Shown here: piece by piece, positions 61,101-64,000 of the stretch | How positions within the stretch are numbered: the first letter of the stretch is position 1 | Layout: each line of letters starts with the position of its first letter | Origin: Myxococcales bacterium | Lineage (GTDB): Bacteria; Myxococcota; UBA796; SXON01 | NCBI GenBank assembly: GCA_009692585.1 | Contig: SHYX01000001.1 | Location: 164,749-228,748, forward strand | Direction: 5' to 3' | DNA length: 64,000 nucleotides | Notes under the pieces: generated by a model | What the model was told of the DNA's origin: nothing | The model's input: only the letters and a program-made list of their open reading frames with translations | Databases searched by the model: none | Made by a program: the position numbers and the translations under genes

Positions 61101-63181
61101 AGCAGCCGACACAGGCTGCCCCACCCTCGCAGGTCCTGGACCAGGGCGACCAGGCTGGCCCCCGGCGCCCCCCGCCCCCCGCTTACGGTGAGCAACGCAC
61201 CATGTAGCAAGGGCATGACGCGTGACTTCGCGTGCCGATGGGCACGCACCGCTCCGTACACCCCGTCCCGATCGGTGAGCCCCAAGGCCCCCAGGCCCAG
61301 GGCCTCGGCGCGATCGTAGAGATCCTCCGGTGAAGAAGCGCCCTCCGAGAAGGAGTAGTTTGATCGTGCGCACAGCTCCGCGTACTGCGGAAGGCCGCCG
61401 GAGCGCTGCCGGTGGATCGGAGTCGGAGCCGAAACCGGAGGCGGTGCGCCAGGAAAGGGCAGAACGACGCCGGTCGGTCGTGAGAGGAACGGCGTGGGCG
61501 CCGGTTCGCTCGGTTCCAGCGCCACGTCCGACTCGGCCTCCCCGCCCGCGTCGAGCCAGCCGTGCAGGAACCACCGTTGGATCTCGATGTCGCCCGAGGT
61601 GGTGCGCTCGGAATACAACCACGCCCGCCGCCCATCGGCCAACGACGCCGACCAGTAGTCACGGGTGTAGCCGCTCCGGGGCTTCCACCATTCGCCCGAA
61701 AGCCGCTCGGGGCCGACGAGATCACCGATGGCCACGGTGTCCCGGTCCAGGAGCAGGGCTCGTGGCCGACCCGAGGGGCCGACGGCCACCCGGACCGGGC
61801 GGGGAGCGGGCAACAACAGGGCCGGCCGGGCACGATTCGCGGGCACCGGCACGTCCCTGGGCAGCTTGCCTCCCGGATAGTGCCCCGACCATCGGGTGGC
61901 GTCGGGTTCGTGCGTCAGCGCGATGTCCGCTTTCCTGGCGGCGATCGGCGTGGGGGCGACGGCGCCGGGGGCGACAGGGACCCAGCCGACCTCCGGCCGC
62001 CACGTATCGGCGAGGGCGGGACGGAAAACCGCGTGCACGCCCAACGCATCCTGGAAGCGAGCCAGAAGTTCGGGCAGCGGCTCGGGTGCGTTGGCCTTGT
62101 CGAAGAGGCCGGATTGCGGGGCGCGCCACGGGGCGGTCTCCAAGAACGATAGGCTGAGCGCCGTGACCGGCGCCGTGAGCTGCAGCCGGTCCAGTCGGGC
62201 ACGAAGTTGGTGGAACAGGCGGTCGGCCCCCCGGACGAGCTGACCCGTGCGCACCGACAGCACCATCTCGCCCTCGTCCAGCCGCAAACGAATCTGCAGC
62301 CGTGCCGCCGCCTGACCCGTCCGCGCCAGATCGGCAGCGGCATCGCGACAGAGACCATGTAGCACGAAGAGCACGGCCTCGAGGTCGACGACGCCCTCGT
62401 CCAACTCGGTCGTCCACACCGGGTCTTCGCGGGGGCTGGCCGGGATGGCTGCCTGTCCTTTGTCCACCGCCCTCGACCGAGCCGACGCGCTGGTGGCCAT
62501 GGCGGCAGCCGCTCGACTCCCAAGGCCGACGGCGGTGTCGCTGATGCTGTCCTGCCCCCGTGCGATCTGCCAGAGTCGGAGGGACTCCGGACCGTAGCGA
62601 CCCGCCAGCGCCGCCGCGGGGAGGTTGGCGTACTGACCGACCGTGCGTACGCCCGCACCGGCCAGGGACTCCAGGACCTCGGCATCGAGCCCGAGTGTGC
62701 CGACCGACAACGGGGCCAGCGCCGCTGCCACGGCGAGGGCATCGGGCAGTACGAGGTCCTGGGGGGTGTGGCGCGCCAGGACCAACGCCGCCCAGGGCTC
62801 CGGCCCCCACACCAGCCGTACCGCGTGCCCCAGGCTTTCCAACCAGCGCCGCACCTCGCCCACGAGTGCCGCCGACACGTCCAGGAACAGGCCATCCGGG
62901 AGGATCACGGCGACCGCGGGCGAATAGCGCAGGAGCGCATCACGCAGCGATTCCAGATCGCTGCGTTCGCCCTGGGGCGCTCGTCGTTCCACCCGGAGTT
63001 CGGGGCAGAGCGCGCGGGCTTCGGACAGGGTCATGCCCGGGCGTACGCCGGCCCGCGCGACCGGAGCGGTGCATGCCTGGATCCGGTCGGTGCTCTTCTT
63101 GAACTCGACGAGCGCTACGACATCAAGCGGATCGTAGCCGCAGCGCTCGAGACGGAAGGCGGGGAGGTGGATGGCGAGCAC
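58172..63181 (-). CDS. ImuB-DnaE2 fusion: Y-family-like mutasome adaptor + error-prone DNA polymerase
   Basis: One uninterrupted frame gives 1,669 residues from GTG 63181; GTG 63232 would add 17. Residues 1-about 590 are ImuB: VLAIHLPAFRLERCGYDPLD, in which the polymerase catalytic acids of Y-family enzymes are missing, then TLGLDAEVLESLAGAGVRTV and a long little-finger region. A Pro-rich linker runs about 560-598. From residue 600 (YAELCARSNYSFSEGASSPE) it is full-length DnaE2: PHP, palm with PPDIDVDFEHERREEVLQY (catalytic Asp1008 and Asp1010), fingers and C-terminal OB fold (GVIFLMIEDETGTANVVVWP). These act together in SOS mutagenesis with the beta clamp. Separate genes elsewhere; fused here. 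Confidence 0.9.
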   Translation of the reverse strand: MLAIHLPAFRLERCGYDPLDVVALVEFKKSTDRIQACTAPVARAGVRPGMTLSEARALCPELRVERRAPQGERSDLESLRDALLRYSPAVAVILPDGLFLDVSAALVGEVRRWLESLGHAVRLVWGPEPWAALVLARHTPQDLVLPDALAVAAALAPLSVGTLGLDAEVLESLAGAGVRTVGQYANLPAAALAGRYGPESLRLWQIARGQDSISDTAVGLGSRAAAAMATSASARSRAVDKGQAAIPASPREDPVWTTELDEGVVDLEAVLFVLHGLCRDAAADLARTGQAAARLQIRLRLDEGEMVLSVRTGQLVRGADRLFHQLRARLDRLQLTAPVTALSLSFLETAPWRAPQSGLFDKANAPEPLPELLARFQDALGVHAVFRPALADTWRPEVGWVPVAPGAVAPTPIAARKADIALTHEPDATRWSGHYPGGKLPRDVPVPANRARPALLLPAPRPVRVAVGPSGRPRALLLDRDTVAIGDLVGPERLSGEWWKPRSGYTRDYWSASLADGRRAWLYSERTTSGDIEIQRWFLHGWLDAGGEAESDVALEPSEPAPTPFLSRPTGVVLPFPGAPPPVSAPTPIHRQRSGGLPQYAELCARSNYSFSEGASSPEDLYDRAEALGLGALGLTDRDGVYGAVRAHRHAKSRVMPLLHGALLTVSGGRGAPGASLVALVQDLRGWGSLCRLLSAERIPSRAASTGGADLDQFSIGVPRDPRHADLLEPDPAAIAARRHLGKGWPALPLDALLADHNGLVLIAREGWSPGALDALRDAVGDRLYRGVSRRFDPGEEARIDALVSGPLPCVALGDVLMHDPARKPLQDALTCIRLGLTLDQAGRRLQPNAERALHSPAEMARRFGRWPDLLDRTMQIAGQCHFSLRELTYTYPREVVPDGYGPMAWLRELVRRGLIQRYGDHVPEGVARQVEYELGVIERLNFPAYFLTVHDLVRFARRRGILCQGRGSAANSAVCFALTITSVDPAHFSLLFERFISEERGEPPDIDVDFEHERREEVLQYCYEKYGRERAALVNEIISYRGRSAVRDVGKAVGLGLDQVDRLCGLLDSWGQLKEGDEVLVEAGLDPADERVGLAMRLGREIQGFPRHTSIHVGGFVISDAPLVDRAPIEPATMPGRTVIQWDKDDIDELGFVKVDCLALGMLTAIRRCFDLMRSWHGVHHDLSTVPREDPAVYEMLGEADSIGVFQVESRAQQGMLPRLKPTCFYDLVIEVSLVRPGPIQGGMVHPYLRRRQGLEPVEYADPRLVPILQRTLGIPIFQEQVMAMAVAVGGFTPGEADGLRRAMGAWRKRGGLSQITERLMKGLLQNGLSSEYADRVCKQIQGFAEYGFPESHAASFAHLVYVSAWQRCFYPAAFTAALINSQPMGFYAPRTLVADIERHGVDVRPVGVMCSDWDCTLEAGRDGPALRLGLRLIKGIGEEEGRRIEAARRRLPFQDLPDLARRSGVDRGTLRALAHADAMRDLPAAGALPAAAATAPTPRRQASFAVDGLWPGMFAALTRGDEAVVLPAASAAEEMQADYATVGLTPGAHPIGLVRHRLTREGVVPLSRLVELPNDTPVLIAGLVGVRQRPDTASGVIFLMIEDETGTANVVVWPKLYQRQRRVIRTERLVRIRGVLQRMDGAVSIVARQVCPLDIGTELRAPSRDFH

Positions 63182-63182
63182 C

Positions 63183-63800
63183 CTACCCCCCCCCCAGGGC
63201 CAGCCGCCGCTCACCCACCTGGCGCCCGTCACGACTGCGGGTGCAGATCACCTTGAGCCGGCCGCGCTCGAGGCCGTGCACCACCAGCCGCAGCGCCGCG
63301 GGCAGTTCGGCCTCGGATTCCTCGGCGACCACGAAGAGCGAGCAACCACCGCGCTCACAGGCGCGTCCGAGCCGCACCGCCGAGCGCCCCAGCCGCGGCG
63401 CATCAAGCAGCACCACTGCGTCCACCGAGCCCGCCGACGCCGCCTGTTCGGCCACCCATGCCGCACGGTCCAGGCCCGGCCGCACCATCCAGAGCTGCGC
63501 CAGATCGACGCCGCCCCCCGGCCCGGCCCAGCCGGGTGGGTACACCTCCTCCATCGCGTCGACCACCAGCACCGGGCGCCCCCGACGCGTGAGCGCGGCC
63601 AGGGCGGGCAGCAGCAGCCCCAGCCGACCGCTACCCGGCGCCCCCACGATCTCGCTGATGCCCGGTGCCGGCCACCCCCCCAGCCACGTGTCTACCGCGG
63701 CGACCCCGGCTGGAAGCCGCCCGGAGAGCACCCTGGGCGCCGCGATACGCGCCCGCAGCTCGGCGAGCACGGCAGGGCGCTGGGCAGCAGACAGGGGCAT
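63183..63800 (-). CDS. imuA: ImuA, RecA-like mutasome protein
   Basis: The 205-residue protein has ATG 63798-63800. It has a RecA-fold core with a degenerate Walker A (GAPGSGR at 53-59, Arg instead of Lys-Thr/Ser), a Walker B-like strand (AVVLLDAPRLG) and SLFVVAEESE. ImuA partners ImuB and DnaE2 in the damage-induced mutasome. The stop TAG lies one base from the ImuB-DnaE2 start, with a ten-G run as the last codons (LALGGG). It is short for the family but complete. The LexA-like site at 63812-63831 is 12 bases upstream. Confidence 0.85.
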   Translation of the reverse strand: MPLSAAQRPAVLAELRARIAAPRVLSGRLPAGVAAVDTWLGGWPAPGISEIVGAPGSGRLGLLLPALAALTRRGRPVLVVDAMEEVYPPGWAGPGGGVDLAQLWMVRPGLDRAAWVAEQAASAGSVDAVVLLDAPRLGRSAVRLGRACERGGCSLFVVAEESEAELPAALRLVVHGLERGRLKVICTRSRDGRQVGERRLALGGG

Positions 63801-63811
63801 GACCTGTGTAT

Positions 63812-63831
63812 ATGTTCAGGTAGATGAACAT
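63812..63831. promoter_or_regulatory. LexA-like SOS operator upstream of imuA
   Basis: ATGTTC-N8-GAACAT is a perfect inverted repeat, 12-31 bases upstream of the imuA start. The left half in context (CTGTGTATATGTTCAGG at 63804-63820) matches 14 of 17 positions of the Myxococcus LexA site as I recall it (CTRHAMRYBYGTTCAGS). Control of the mutasome operon by LexA is expected from other bacteria. The consensus should be checked against the literature. Confidence 0.6.
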
Positions 63832-64000
63832 GCAAGTAGGTTGTGGGCTCACGCTGGCCGACCGTTCCCGGCACTCGGCGCTGGCGGGCGCGGCCGGGAT
63901 CGAACGATCCCATGGTTATGGGTGTTGGGACATTGGTGATTTGAGTTTGTAACTTTGGGTGCTCGGACACTGGGAAAGGTGATTCCCATTCGATTGTCGA
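63832..64000. other. End of window: A/T-richer region with hairpin and imperfect direct repeats
   Basis: No gene is recognised. GGGATCG-AA-CGATCCC (63896-63911) is a 7-base hairpin. Downstream, GGGTGTTGGGACATTGGTGA (about 63920) and GGGTGCTCGGACACTGGGAA (about 63958) are imperfect direct repeats. Base composition drops well below the surrounding genes from about 63910. It may be the boundary of another repeat family or a terminator of a gene beyond the window. Confidence 0.35.

Noticed and set aside
61385..61500. Possible frameshift joining separate imuB and dnaE2
   Set aside because: The frame is uninterrupted and the junction is an ordinary Pro/Ala-rich linker; both domains are full length, so a true fusion is simpler.
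63896..63911. Possible tRNA T-arm (GATCGAACGATC)
   Set aside because: Flanking sequence does not form acceptor, D or anticodon stems; only a simple hairpin remains.

Overview
The window is high-GC bacterial DNA, almost fully coding, with many GTG/TTG starts and many start/stop overlaps. Several secreted proteins are lipoproteins, some with long Asp-rich linkers. One metalloprotease ends in a Cys, a hydrophobic helix and an Arg-rich tail, like the MYXO-CTERM sorting signal. With a TonB-dependent receptor, Pal, a receiver-PilZ protein and the imuA/imuB/dnaE2 mutasome, this points to a Gram-negative member of the Myxococcota, probably an uncultured one. That placement is an inference. I saw no tRNA, rRNA, CRISPR array, integrase or transposase.

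Layout. 1-880: 3' end of an SpvB/RHS-like gene and a repeat. 877-2850 (-): a DUF5989 protein and a polytopic membrane protein. 2884-6733 (+): SDR, 2OG-Fe(II) oxygenase, FkbH-like HAD protein and an exported protein. 6736-10838 (-): pseudo-receiver/PilZ protein, SDR-SCP2-hydratase multifunctional enzyme, unknown protein and DCC thiol-disulfide protein. 11122-12693: release factor RF3. 13160-16920: PDZ protein, TonB-dependent receptor and lipoprotein. 17063-18169: GTP cyclohydrolase IB fused to an HTH domain. 18434-21941: YaeQ, flavin-dependent halogenase, class II DAHP synthase. 22334-28337 (-): two membrane-anchored alkaline-phosphatase-superfamily enzymes and a YfhO-like protein. 29240-35560: protease-rich cluster (matrixin, calpain-like, beta-helix, second metalloprotease) ending at Pal. 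35711-42540: kinase, ketosynthase III, PlsC, OPT transporter, 3-hydroxyacyl-CoA dehydrogenase. 42542-46182: FG-GAP lipoprotein and a GT-C/YfhO-like membrane protein. 46201-50389 (-): MotA, MotB, acyl-CoA ligase, LpxL-like acyltransferase. 50725-54786 (+): QueD, DjlA-like co-chaperone, PEGA-like protein, CPA2 antiporter. 54793-58092 (-): lipoproteins and an FAD oxidase. 58172-63800 (-): imuA and an ImuB-DnaE2 fusion behind a LexA-like operator.

Main points of interest. (1) The translesion mutasome proteins ImuB and DnaE2 are one continuous polypeptide of about 1,670 residues; imuA abuts it across a ten-G tract where loss of one G would join all three. (2) FolE2 carries a C-terminal XRE-type DNA-binding domain, and an inverted repeat lies just upstream. 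(3) A modular dispersed repeat occurs in at least eight whole or partial copies. One copy lies in frame inside a phosphatase/sulfatase-like gene and adds about 16 residues. (4) A compact secreted-protease cluster contains a calpain-type cysteine protease with an intact catalytic triad. Convergent gene pairs are packed so tightly that intrinsic terminators have almost no room.
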